NCBI RefSeq assembly: GCF_012241385.1
Contig: NZ_JAAVXB010000002.1
Span: forward strand, 591,835-655,834
Direction of reading: 5' to 3'
Length of the DNA stretch: 64,000 nucleotides
Origin: Solimonas marina
GTDB taxonomy: Bacteria > Pseudomonadota > Gammaproteobacteria > Nevskiales > Nevskiaceae
Shown here piece by piece: positions 29,698 to 38,300 of the stretch (the stretch's first letter is position 1; each line of letters opens with the position of its first letter). Below the pieces are notes generated by a model. The model saw only the letters and a list, made by a program, of their open reading frames with translations. It did not search any database and had not been told where the DNA came from. The translations under genes were made by a program, and so were the position numbers.

Positions 29698-31947
29698 TCA
29701 GGCCGAGACGGCGGTTTCGGTTGGCTGGTGCTGCATGACCGCGTCGAGGAAGTCCTCGCCCCAGCGACGGTTGTCGTAGTGGCGAACGATGTCGAACAGC
29801 TGGCGCAGACGCGCCTCGGCTTCGGCCTGGCCGATGTTGAGGCCGACGTAGCACCCGTTCTTCAAGTCTTCGATGTCGTGCGGGTTGGTCAGGATTGCGC
29901 CCTTGAGCTCGGCGGCGGCGCCGGCGAATTCCGACAGCACCAACACCCCGCGTCCGCCGGATAGACCCTGTGCGACGACGTACTCCTTGGCCACCAGATT
30001 GAGGCCGTCACGCAGCGGCGTGATCCACATCAGATCGGCCATCGCGTAGTAGGCGACGACTTCGTGAAACGGCAGGGCACGGGCGAAGAACTGCACCGGC
30101 GTCCAGCCGACACGCGAAAAGCGGCCGTTGATGCGGCCCACCGCTTCCTCGATCTGCCGCGACAGCTGGCGGTAGACCGTCATCTCCTTGGCCGCCGGCA
30201 CGCAGACCGTGATCAAGGTGACCTTGCCGACCAGTTCCGGGTATTCGTCGAGCAGCTGTTCGTAGGCCAGCAGCTTTTCCAGCGTGCCCTTGGTGTAGTC
30301 GAGTCGCTCGATCGACAGGATCAGGCGCTGGCCCTTGAGTGACGCACGCAGTTCCGCCATGCGCTTCTGTACATCAGGCTTGCCCAGCGCCTCCGAGACG
30401 CGGCCGAGATCCATGCCGACCGGATGCGCCCCGAGACGGATGTGATGCTCGCCGACGGCGATTTCGGTGACGTAGTTCTCGATGCCGACGGCGCAGCCGT
30501 AGGTCACGAAGCGCGGTGCCGAGCTTTGCTGGTCGACAATCTTGACCGGCGCCGCGCCGCGTACCACGTCGACGAAGTTCTCGACCTGACGCGGAATGTG
30601 GAAGCCGATGTAGTCGCACTGCAACAGGCTGCCGATGATGGCGCGGCGCCACGGTACGACGTTGAAGACGTCGGCCGACGGGAAATAGGTGTGATGAAAG
30701 AACGCAATCTTCAGGTCCGGCCGCAGTTCACGCAGGTAGGCCGGCACCATCCACAGGTTGTAGTCGTGAATCCAGACGATTGCGCCTTCGGCTGCTTCGG
30801 TCGCGGTGCGTTCGGCAAACGCGCGATTGACGCGGCAGAAGATCTGCCAGTGATCCTCGCGGAAGCGTGCCCGCTCCCAGAACGTATGCAGCATCGGCCA
30901 GAACGCTTCCTTGGAGAAGTGCCGGTAGAAGACGTCGACGTCCTGCTTGGTCAGCGGTACGCGAGCCGCGGTCAGGCGCGGATAGCGCTTGAGGTCGACC
31001 GGCGTGTTCATCTCGAACGGACCGCGCTTGGGGTCGTCGACGGCCCAGGCGACCCAGGCACCCCGGCGCCCGTCGCCGAAGAAGCTCAACAGCGTCGGCA
31101 GGATGCCGTTCGGCGAGGTCGGCGCGCGGCGGATGAGCTTGCCGTTTTCGACGAACTCCTCGTAGGGCAGGCGGTGATAGACGATGACCAGGTCCGACTT
31201 GCCGGTTTCCTGCGCGGGATTGGCGTGCGCGTCGATGCCGACTGTGCCGAGGAAGCCGAAATGCGTGATGGCCTCGAGAATGCCGCCGCAGCCCGGGGTC
31301 TCGGCGTGCAGCACGCGGGTGTCGCCACGTGTGGCGTCGAGCAGTGCGCGCTCGGATTCGCCGACGCAGACGCCCTTGAAGTGCTGCTGGAACATCGCCA
31401 GATCGTTGAGCGTGTCGCCGGCCACCAGCACGCGCTCGGGGTCGATGTCGAGCGTCGCCACCAGTCTGGCAAGGGTTGCGCCCTTGTTGACGCCGCGCGG
31501 CAGGATGTCCAGGTACAGGCCGGCCGAGTAGAGCAGGTCACACCCCAGGCCGTCGACAGCGGCCTTCAGTGCGTCGCTGACGTCATGTTCGCCGCAATAG
31601 AACGAATAGCGACGTTCCTGAGGGACGTCCTGGCGCTGCAGGTCGAATTGCTCGAGCGCGGCGGCGATCGCGGGGTCGCCCGGCCATTTTTCGACGATTT
31701 CGGACTGTAACGGCTGGATCGGCTGCAGGGTGTGGGCATCGACGACCGTGGCGCCAACGTCGCAGATGATGAAATCGGGCGTTGGAATCGCCGGATCGGA
31801 AAGCAGCGGCAGCACTGATTCGAGGCCACGGCCGGTGACGAAAACGAGACGAATGTCCGGGTGCCGGCTAACAAGCTGATAAAGGCGCTGGCGGTCCTCA
31901 GGATTGCCGCCGAGGAAAGTGCCATCGAGATCAGTGGCAAGCAACAT
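29698..31947 (-). CDS. ggpPS: Bifunctional glucosylglycerol-phosphate synthase/phosphatase (HAD-GT20 fusion)
   Basis: A 749-aa cytoplasmic fusion. The N-terminal 250 residues form a HAD phosphatase (motif DLDGTFLGG at 6-14, later VAGDTLNDLAMF). The rest is a GT20 glucosyltransferase with HDYNLWMVPAYL, FFHHTYFPSADVFN and ERLDYTKG. The phosphatase-first order and these motifs match the GgpPS enzymes that make the osmolyte glucosylglycerol from ADP-glucose and glycerol-3-phosphate; OtsA-OtsB trehalose fusions have the other order. The ATG at 31947 has AAGGAAG upstream. An AT-rich divergent region (31990-32160) upstream probably holds a stress-responsive promoter. Trehalose-phosphate synthesis is the main alternative. 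Confidence 0.85.
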   Translation of the reverse strand: MLLATDLDGTFLGGNPEDRQRLYQLVSRHPDIRLVFVTGRGLESVLPLLSDPAIPTPDFIICDVGATVVDAHTLQPIQPLQSEIVEKWPGDPAIAAALEQFDLQRQDVPQERRYSFYCGEHDVSDALKAAVDGLGCDLLYSAGLYLDILPRGVNKGATLARLVATLDIDPERVLVAGDTLNDLAMFQQHFKGVCVGESERALLDATRGDTRVLHAETPGCGGILEAITHFGFLGTVGIDAHANPAQETGKSDLVIVYHRLPYEEFVENGKLIRRAPTSPNGILPTLLSFFGDGRRGAWVAWAVDDPKRGPFEMNTPVDLKRYPRLTAARVPLTKQDVDVFYRHFSKEAFWPMLHTFWERARFREDHWQIFCRVNRAFAERTATEAAEGAIVWIHDYNLWMVPAYLRELRPDLKIAFFHHTYFPSADVFNVVPWRRAIIGSLLQCDYIGFHIPRQVENFVDVVRGAAPVKIVDQQSSAPRFVTYGCAVGIENYVTEIAVGEHHIRLGAHPVGMDLGRVSEALGKPDVQKRMAELRASLKGQRLILSIERLDYTKGTLEKLLAYEQLLDEYPELVGKVTLITVCVPAAKEMTVYRQLSRQIEEAVGRINGRFSRVGWTPVQFFARALPFHEVVAYYAMADLMWITPLRDGLNLVAKEYVVAQGLSGGRGVLVLSEFAGAAAELKGAILTNPHDIEDLKNGCYVGLNIGQAEAEARLRQLFDIVRHYDNRRWGEDFLDAVMQHQPTETAVSA

Positions 31948-32362
31948 GCGCTTTCTTCCTTTGAGTCTGGTGGATTGAGCGCCGGAACAACGGCACAAGA
32001 GTAGGTATTCTCTCAGAATTCACGTATTTCATCAAATAACCATCCAGAACGGTCGGTTTTTCGCGCTTTTTTGAATTCAAAATGAGAAATTTATTTCATT
32101 TAAAAATCATCTGCTTAACGTGATAAACGTTAATAATCAATGATGAATTTGAGTGGGATAGTCCAGTGCCCCGTAAATGAAATGAGTGCCGACATGCCTG
32201 AAACGGTGCGAATCCTGCGATCGAGACGCCGTCACCCTCCCGATTGCAGCATGCCACGGCCGCTTGGCTACGACATGAACGGCGCTGACGGGCATCGATC
32301 GCTTGCGGTGTCGCCGTTGCTCGGCGACGATGCCGGCCGACCCATTCCCCGGAAGAGCAGGC
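31948..32362. other. AT-rich divergent promoter region between ggpPS and the metallopeptidase gene
   Basis: About 170 bases here (31990-32160) are far richer in A+T than the surroundings. It lies between two divergent genes and contains a 7-bp inverted repeat at 32115-32133 and a weaker one around 32080-32101. The GC-rich second half (32160-32362) shows no convincing gene. Both promoters are likely in the AT-rich part, but I cannot assign boxes firmly. Confidence 0.5.
32115..32133. promoter_or_regulatory. Candidate operator, TTAACGT-N5-ACGTTAA
   Basis: A perfect 7-bp inverted repeat with a 5-base spacer (GATAA) in the divergent region upstream of ggpPS and the YpfJ-like gene. The size and symmetry suit a dimeric repressor or activator. 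Which protein binds it is unknown. Confidence 0.45.
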
Positions 32363-33202
32363 ATGAAGTGGCGCGAAGCGCGGCGCAGCGACAACGTTGT
32401 GGGCGGCCGCCGTGGCGGCGGCGGGATCAAACTCGGCATCGGCGGTATTGCCATCGTCATCGTGTTGGGGCTGTTGTTTGGCAAAGACCCGCTGCAGATG
32501 CTCGGCGTGATTCAGCAGCTCGAGCAACCTGCTTCATCGCAAGGGCCCGCGGCTGACGACGAGACCACCGATTTCGTGCGCGCCATCCTCGGCGAGACCG
32601 AAGACGTCTGGACCGCCGTGCTCGATCGTGCGGGCGTGCGCTATGTGCCTCCCAAGCTGGTGCTGTTCTCCGGCCGCGTGCAGACCGCCTGCGGCGGCGC
32701 CAGCTCGGCGACCGGGCCGTTCTATTGCCCCAGCGACCAGCAGGTTTATCTGGATACGAGCTTCTTCGACGAGATGAAGGCCAGGCTCGGCGGCGGCGGC
32801 GACTTTGCGTACGCCTACGTGATTGCCCATGAGATCGGCCATCACGTGCAGAACCTCACCGGCGTATTCAAGCGCGCCCAGTCGGAACAGGCGCGCGGTG
32901 TGCCAATGAACGGAGCTACCGGCCTGTCGGTGCGCGAGGAACTGCAGGCCGATTGCTATGCCGGGGTCTGGGCCAACCGCGCCGAGGCACGCCATAAATG
33001 GCTGGAGCGCGGCGACATCGAGCAAGCCCTCAGCACCGCGACTGCGATCGGTGACGATCGCCTGCAGCAACAGGCGCAGGGCGAAGTCGTACCGGATTCG
33101 TTCACGCACGGCACGTCCGAGCAGCGCGTGCGCTGGTTCAAGCGTGGCTTCGCGACCGGCGAAATCGGGCAGTGCGATACGTTTTCCGCCAAGACGCTTT
33201 GA
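32363..33202 (+). CDS. YpfJ-like neutral zinc metallopeptidase
   Basis: A 279-aa membrane-anchored protease of the putative neutral zinc metallopeptidase family. The N-terminus is cytoplasmic and Arg/Gly-rich (RRGGGGIKLG), followed by one membrane helix (residues about 26-40) and a periplasmic domain. The zinc motif HEIGHH is near residue 155; a conserved ELQADCYAGVWA segment near 193 supplies a further ligand. The C-terminus has DSFTHGTSEQRVRWFKRG, also family-typical. The ATG at 32363 is preferred because GGAAGAG precedes it and the protein then begins MKWR, as in its homologues. Confidence 0.88.
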   Translation: MKWREARRSDNVVGGRRGGGGIKLGIGGIAIVIVLGLLFGKDPLQMLGVIQQLEQPASSQGPAADDETTDFVRAILGETEDVWTAVLDRAGVRYVPPKLVLFSGRVQTACGGASSATGPFYCPSDQQVYLDTSFFDEMKARLGGGGDFAYAYVIAHEIGHHVQNLTGVFKRAQSEQARGVPMNGATGLSVREELQADCYAGVWANRAEARHKWLERGDIEQALSTATAIGDDRLQQQAQGEVVPDSFTHGTSEQRVRWFKRGFATGEIGQCDTFSAKTL

Positions 33203-33302
33203 GAGTGGTTTGAGGGGCGTCCAGCATCCCGCTCTTCTCGAATGCAGCGCGTCGTGAGGTGTCTCCAGACGCGAACGAGTCTTTCGTCGCTGCAGGTGCG
33301 GA

Positions 33303-33755
33303 GATCCTTCGATACACCAGGCCTTCGGCCTGGCACTCAGGGCGAACGGCAAAGGCGGAGGCTTGAGGTTTTTCAGCCCGTTGATGCCGAGTGCCGTGCG
33401 GTAGCGCGGTGTATCGAGGCACGCGCGCGGTTTCCGCAAGGCGCTCAAATTAGCGGTAAGTGCAGAAACCCTTCGATACACCAAGCCTGCGGCTTGGCAC
33501 TCAGGGCGAACGGCGGGGGTGGGGGCTTGAGGGTTTTCAGCCCGTTGATGCCGAGTGCCGCGCGTGGCGCGGTATACCGAGGCACGCGCGCGGTTTCCGG
33601 AAGGCGCTCAAATTAGCGGCAGGTGCGGAGACCCTTCGATACGCCAAGCCTGCGGCTTGGCACCCAGGGCGAACGGCGGAGCGGGGGTGTTGAGGTTTCC
33701 CCAAACCGTTCATGCCGAGTGCCGCGCGGTAGCGCGGTGTATCGAGGCACGCGCG
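33303..33755. repeat. Family B palindromic repeat array (B2), 3 units of about 165 bp
   Basis: Landmark TTCGATAC occurs at 33306, 33472 and 33635. Inner left-arm hairpins are AGGCCTTCGGCCT in the first unit and AAGCCTGCGGCTT in the next two. Right arms end in GTATCGAGGCACGC or close variants. The last right arm ends about 10 bases before the stop codon of the GIY-YIG nuclease gene. The short stretch 33203-33302 has no gene. Confidence 0.9.
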
Positions 33756-33764
33756 ACTGTCAGA

Positions 33765-34052
33765 TCAGCGGCAGCTGAAGTCCTTGCGAGCCGCAGCTTT
33801 CAACAGATTCCAGTCCCCGGCAATCAATGCTTCCTTCTTGCGCCGGCTCCAGCGCTTGATTTGTCGTTCCGCGGCGAGGGCTTCCTCGCGGCTCGGCAGT
33901 TCCTGTGAAAATACCAGCGTCACCGGTCGTCGCATGGTCGTGTAGCCGGGGGTCGTCCCCTGCTCGTGTTCGGCCAGGCGCCGCGGCAGATCATCCGTGT
34001 GCCCCGCGTAGTACGCGCCGTCCGCGCATCGCAGCAGGTACACGTAAAACAT
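33765..34052 (-). CDS. GIY-YIG family nuclease, small YhbQ/UPF0213-like protein
   Basis: A 95-aa single-domain GIY-YIG endonuclease. The motif pair reads FYVYLLRCADGAYYAGHT (residues 2-19), with the Arg of the RLAEHEQG segment and the Glu in EALAAERQIKRW serving as expected catalytic residues. Such small stand-alone proteins are widespread and of uncertain role. The gene starts 4 bases after the glutathione peroxidase stop codon, so the two are probably co-transcribed. Its own stop lies about 10 bases from the end of family B array B2, and another family B array (B3) lies on the other side of the gene pair. That placement makes it a candidate partner of the repeats. Confidence 0.9.
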   Translation of the reverse strand: MFYVYLLRCADGAYYAGHTDDLPRRLAEHEQGTTPGYTTMRRPVTLVFSQELPSREEALAAERQIKRWSRRKKEALIAGDWNLLKAAARKDFSCR

Positions 34053-34056
34053 GTCG

Positions 34057-34536
34057 CTACAGCAGCGCGGCGATGTCCTTGTCGATCTTTTCCGGCGTAT
34101 CCATCGAGCCGTAGCGCTTGACGACCTTGCCGTCCTTGCCGATCAGGAACTTGGTGAAGTTCCACTTGATGCCTTCGGTGCCGAGCATGCCGGGCGCCGA
34201 GGACTTGAGGAACTGGTAGAGCGGGTGGGCGTTGGCGCCGTTGACGTCGATCTTCGCGAACATCGGAAAGTCGACGTCATAGGTCAGTGAGCAGAAATTC
34301 TTGATCTCGTTTTCATCGCCCGGCTCCTGGTGACCGAACTGGTCGCAGGGAAAGCCGAGTACCGCGAAATTCTGGTCTTTGTACTTGCGCCACAAGGCTT
34401 CCAGGCCCTTGTACTGCGGCGTGAAGCCGCACTTGCTGGCGACGTTGACGATCAGCAGCACCTGGCCCTGATAGGTGTCGAGCTTCTGCGCGGCGCCGTC
34501 GATGGTCTTGGCTTCGAACTCGTAGACCGTGCCCAT
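34057..34536 (-). CDS. Glutathione peroxidase (thiol peroxidase of the GPx family)
   Basis: A 159-aa peroxidase with the family landmarks NVASKCGFTPQY (catalytic Cys near 36), GFPCDQFGHQEPG (near 64-76; resolving-Cys region) and WNFTKFL (near 125-131). The active site uses cysteine, not selenocysteine. Bacterial members usually work with thioredoxin rather than glutathione. There is no signal peptide, so it is cytoplasmic. The start at 34536 gives MGTVYEFEAKTIDG, the normal N-terminus; longer frames enter repeat array B3. Confidence 0.92.
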   Translation of the reverse strand: MGTVYEFEAKTIDGAAQKLDTYQGQVLLIVNVASKCGFTPQYKGLEALWRKYKDQNFAVLGFPCDQFGHQEPGDENEIKNFCSLTYDVDFPMFAKIDVNGANAHPLYQFLKSSAPGMLGTEGIKWNFTKFLIGKDGKVVKRYGSMDTPEKIDKDIAALL

Positions 34537-34704
34537 GTCTGTCTCCCCCGGAAAATAGGGTGTTGAGCCTAGCAGGTCGTATGGGCATCGGGGAGCTCGT
34601 GGCGCGGCAGACCACGGGATGGCCGCCAAAAATGGCTTTGGCCCGCGCTCCTCGATATTGGGTGATTCGGACACTGACAGCGGCGCTGGCATAACCGATT
34701 CACC

Positions 34705-35561
34705 CAAACCGTTCATGCCAAGCGCGGCGCGCAGTGCGGGATATAAAGGCGCACGCGGCTTTCTAAGCGCGTTCAACTGGGCGGCAGATGCAGAGACCCT
34801 TCGATACACCAAGCCTGCGGCTTGGCACTCAGGGCGAACGGCGGGGCGGGTGTTGAGGTTTCCCCAAACCGTTATGCCGAGTGCGGCGCGCAGCGCGGGG
34901 TATCAAGGCACGCGCGGCTTTTTGAGCGCGTTCAACTGGGGGGCAGGTGCAGAGACCCTTCGATACACCAAGCCTGCGGCTTGGCACTCAGGGCGAACGG
35001 CGGGGCGGGTGTGTTGAGGTTCCCCCAAACCGCTCATGCCAAGTTCCGCGCGTAGCGCGGTGTGTCGAGGCGCGCGCGGCTTTCTGAGCGCGTTCAACTG
35101 GGCGGCAGATGCAGAGACCCTTCGATACACCAAGCCTGCGGCTTGGCACTCAGGGCGAACGGCGGGGCGGGTGTTGAGGTTTCCCCAAACCGCTCATGCC
35201 AAGTTCCGCGCGTAGCGCGGTGTGTCGAGGCGCGCGCGGCTTTCTAAGCGCGTTCAACTGGGGGGCAGGTGCAGAAACCCTTCGATACACCAAGCCTGCG
35301 GCTTGGCACTCAGGGCGAACGGCGGGGCGGGCGTGTTGAGGTTTCCCCAAACCGTTCATGCTGAGTGCGGCGCACAGCACGGTGTGTCGAGGCGCACGCG
35401 GCTCTCGGAGCGCGTTCAAATGGGCGGCAGATGCAGAAACCCTTCGATACACCAAGCCTGCGGCTTGGCACTTGGGGCGAACGGCGGGGCGGGCGTGTTG
35501 AGGTTCCCCCAATCGTTCATGCCGAGTGCCGCGCGTAGCGCGGTGTATCGAGGCACGCTCC
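34705..35561. repeat. Family B palindromic repeat array (B3), 5 tandem units of about 160 bp
   Basis: Landmark TTCGATACACC occurs at 34800, 34959, 35121, 35281 and 35443. Units share the inner hairpin CCAAGCCTGCGGCTTGG and a linker containing GAGCGCGTTCAA. A lone right arm precedes the first unit. The last right arm ends in GGTGTATCGAGGCACGC. This is the longest array in the window. The flanks (34537-34704 and 35562-35732) contain no recognisable gene. Confidence 0.92.
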
Positions 35562-35732
35562 GAGCCCTTGATGCGCAGAGCGGAGACGATGCGCCGTCAA
35601 ACAGCGACGTGTCCCGATACGGCCCAGCGGGCCTACTCGACATGAACGGATATCCGAGGTGCCGTCCTTGACCGGCTCTCCGAAACTGCAGCAACGGCGC
35701 CAGCCGCGACCGCGAACCGCCGAAGGTGACGT

Positions 35733-37475
35733 TTACAGCCCGGCGACGTCCATCGCCATCAAATCCGTTGCGCTGGCGCGCACATTGGCGAGTAGGGCCG
35801 GCACCTGCGTCAGCATGCGTGTAGCGAAGAACTGCCCGGTGGCGCGCTTGGCAGCGGCGAAACCGGCGTCGCCGCCGGCCTCGGCGGCACGCACCATGCG
35901 CAGCCAGTTCCAGCCCAGATAGGTCAGCGAGAACGCGCGCAGGAAATCCACGCAGCCGAACGCCGCGTCGTCCGGCGAGACCTTGTACGACTCCTGCACC
36001 CAGCGCGTCGTCGACTCGAGCTCGGCCAAGGCCTTCGCCAGCGGCTCGGCAATGACGTCCGGCGCTGCGTCCAGATCGGCGCGCACAGCTTCGAAGAAGC
36101 GCTTCGGCAGGCGGCCGCCGTGCAGCATCAGCTTGCGTCGCACCAGGTCCATCGCCTGGATGCCGTTGGTGCCTTCGTAGAGGCAGAGGATCTTCGAGTC
36201 GCGGACGATCTGCTCGATGCCGTGCTCGCGGATGAAGCCATGGCCGCCGTAGACCTGCACGGCCATCGACGCCAGTTCGACGGCCGAATCGGTGCAGAAC
36301 GCCTTGACTAGCGGTGTGTTCAGTTCGACCCAGTCCTGCGCGATCTCGCGCGCTTCGGCGTCGGCCGCCTGATGCGAGGCGTCGACGTGCATGGCGGTCT
36401 CATAGCAGAGCACGCGCGCGCCTTCGGTGACGGCCTTCATCTGCAGCAGCATGCGGCGCACGTCCGGGTGGTGGGCGATGACGTCGCCACCGTTGAACGC
36501 CTTGCCCTGCTTGCGTTCGAGCGCGTAGCGGATGGCGTTCTGCGTGGCGAGTTCGCACTGGCCCAGGCCCTGGTAGCCGACCATGATGCGCGCCAGATTC
36601 ATCATCACGAACATGTTCTGAATGCCGGTGTTCGGCGCGCCGATCATCCAGCCCTTGGCGTTCTCGAACGACATCGTGCAGGTGCACGAGCCGTGGATAC
36701 CCATCTTGTGTTCGATCGAGACGCACTTGACCGGATTGCGCTCGCCGACCGAGCCGTCGGCGTTGACGAGGTACTTCGGCACGACGAAGGTCGACAGGCC
36801 CTTGATGCCCGGCGGCGAGTCCGGCAGGCGGGCGAGGACGAAGTGGACGATGTTGTCGACCATCTCGTGTTCGCCGGAGGTGATGAAGATCTTGCTGCCT
36901 TCGAGCAGGAAGGAGCCGTCATCCTGCGGGTGCGCCTTGGTCTTGACCGCGGCGAGATCGGAGCCGGCCTGCGGCTCGGTCATGCACATGGTGCCCGACC
37001 ATTCGCCGGTCGCCAGCTTCGGCAGGTAGGTCTGCTTCTGCTCGTCGGAGCCGTTGGCGGCGATCGCCTCGAAGCAGCCCTGCGTCAGGCCCGGATACAG
37101 CGCGAACGCCACGTTCGCCGAGCACAGCAGCTCTTCGATGACCTTGCCCAGCGTGTAGGGCAGGCCGGCGCCGCCGTAGTCCTGCTTCTGCATGATGCCG
37201 ACCCAGCCGGCCTCGGCGTAGGCCTTCCAGAATTCGGCGAAGCCGTCCGGCACCTTGACCGTGTTGTCGCCGTTGTAGACGCAGCCCTGCGCGTCGGACT
37301 TCGGGTTCAGCGGTGCCAGCTCGTTCTCGATCAGCTTGGCCGCCTCGTCGATCAGCCCGGTCAGGGTGTCGGCGGTGGCGTCCTCATAGCCCGGCAGCTG
37401 CGCCAGCCGGCCGGCATCGAGAACCTGATTCAGTACGAAATTGATTTCCTTGAGGGGCGCCTGATAGCTCGCCAT
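35733..37475 (-). CDS. Acyl-CoA dehydrogenase, DmdC/long-form type (core-genome copy)
   Basis: A 580-aa FAD enzyme homologous to the cluster enzyme at 16534. Segments include MCMTEPQAGSDLA, ITSGEHEMVDNIVH and GFIREHGIEQIVRD, with the catalytic-base region ILCLYEGTNGIQAMDL near 435-450. The start at 37475 (MASYQAPLKEINFVLNQV) is the usual N-terminus of this subfamily; longer frames enter repeat array A3. It is a single-gene unit between repeat arrays B3 and A3, likely for fatty acyl-CoA oxidation. Confidence 0.9.
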   Translation of the reverse strand: MASYQAPLKEINFVLNQVLDAGRLAQLPGYEDATADTLTGLIDEAAKLIENELAPLNPKSDAQGCVYNGDNTVKVPDGFAEFWKAYAEAGWVGIMQKQDYGGAGLPYTLGKVIEELLCSANVAFALYPGLTQGCFEAIAANGSDEQKQTYLPKLATGEWSGTMCMTEPQAGSDLAAVKTKAHPQDDGSFLLEGSKIFITSGEHEMVDNIVHFVLARLPDSPPGIKGLSTFVVPKYLVNADGSVGERNPVKCVSIEHKMGIHGSCTCTMSFENAKGWMIGAPNTGIQNMFVMMNLARIMVGYQGLGQCELATQNAIRYALERKQGKAFNGGDVIAHHPDVRRMLLQMKAVTEGARVLCYETAMHVDASHQAADAEAREIAQDWVELNTPLVKAFCTDSAVELASMAVQVYGGHGFIREHGIEQIVRDSKILCLYEGTNGIQAMDLVRRKLMLHGGRLPKRFFEAVRADLDAAPDVIAEPLAKALAELESTTRWVQESYKVSPDDAAFGCVDFLRAFSLTYLGWNWLRMVRAAEAGGDAGFAAAKRATGQFFATRMLTQVPALLANVRASATDLMAMDVAGL

Positions 37476-37647
37476 GGTGGAGTCCGGATCGTTCGAGAAT
37501 TTGAGGGCGCCAAGGCTAGCATGCGCCAAGCGCACGGCGGTTGGCCGAAACGCCCACCGGAACTGCCGTTTTTTGCGAGTGCACAGCGGAGCCGGGCGGA
37601 TCGTTCGTCGAGTCGATCCTCTCCTTTCCCGCGCCGGCGCGCGCCAA

Positions 37648-38090
37648 TCCAACTCCCCTCTGCCCGCTCGCAGGGGGAGGGGCTGGGGGAGGTGGGCGCC
37701 GGAAGGTGTCGCTGTGCCTTCCAGCCACATCCGGACCGTCACGTACCCCACCTCACCCAACCCTCTCCGCCCCGCTGGCGGAGAGGGCTTTTCGGGTAGT
37801 GCGCACTCAGCGTTGAATTGGTAGCTTCCGCCTCGGTACGCACCAACCCAACTCCCCTCCGCCCGCGTGCGGGGGGAGGGGCCGGGGGAGGTGGGTGCCG
37901 GAAGGTGTCGTTGTGCCTTCCAGTCACATCCGGACCGTCACGTACCCCACCTCACCCAAACCCTCTCCGCCCCGCTGGCGGAGAGGGCTCTTCGGGTAGT
38001 GCGCGCCGGGCGTTCAATCGGTAGCTTTCGCTTCATACGCACAATCCAACTCCCCTCCGCCCGCTTGCGGGGAGGGGGCGAGAGAGGTAG
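37648..38090. repeat. Family A palindromic repeat array (A3), units of about 199 bp
   Basis: Landmark CACCTCACCC occurs at 37749 and 37948, flanked by an extra right arm at the start (37658-37697) and one at the end (38050-38090). The loop here is longer than elsewhere (TTCGGGTAGTGCGC...GTAGCTT) and is shared by both units. The linker carries CTTCCAG.CACATCCGGACCGTCACG. The rest of 37476-38300 has no gene; it holds the ugd promoter region. Confidence 0.88.
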
Positions 38091-38300
38091 GCGCCGTTAG
38101 GCACGAGCCATACGTCATTGTCGCCTTCACCGTTCCTTGTATATCTACAGGCATGGCGGCGACGGAACGTATCCGGTGCGGCACGGGTTTCGCTTGTGTG
38201 CGGCGATTCCCATTGCGGATCGAATTCATCGGCTACACTCCGGTGCGCCGCAGGCAGGGCGCTGCGGACCTCCATACGCTCAGACAATTTTTCGGGTTCT

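Noticed and set aside
29698..31947. Trehalose-6-phosphate synthase/phosphatase (OtsAB) fusion
   Set aside because: Domain order is phosphatase first, and the GT20 motifs resemble GgpS more than OtsA; kept only as an alternative.
33242..33908. Forward frames of 77-124 codons over array B2 and the GIY-YIG gene
   Set aside because: Repeat translation running into the antisense of the nuclease gene.
34536..34812. N-terminal extension of glutathione peroxidase (92 residues)
   Set aside because: Extension is repeat-derived; family proteins start at the MGTVYEFEAK position.
34705..35561. CRISPR array
   Set aside because: Regular spacing near 160 bases, but the unit is a long palindrome with conserved linkers rather than a 24-40 base repeat with unique spacers, and no cas genes are present.
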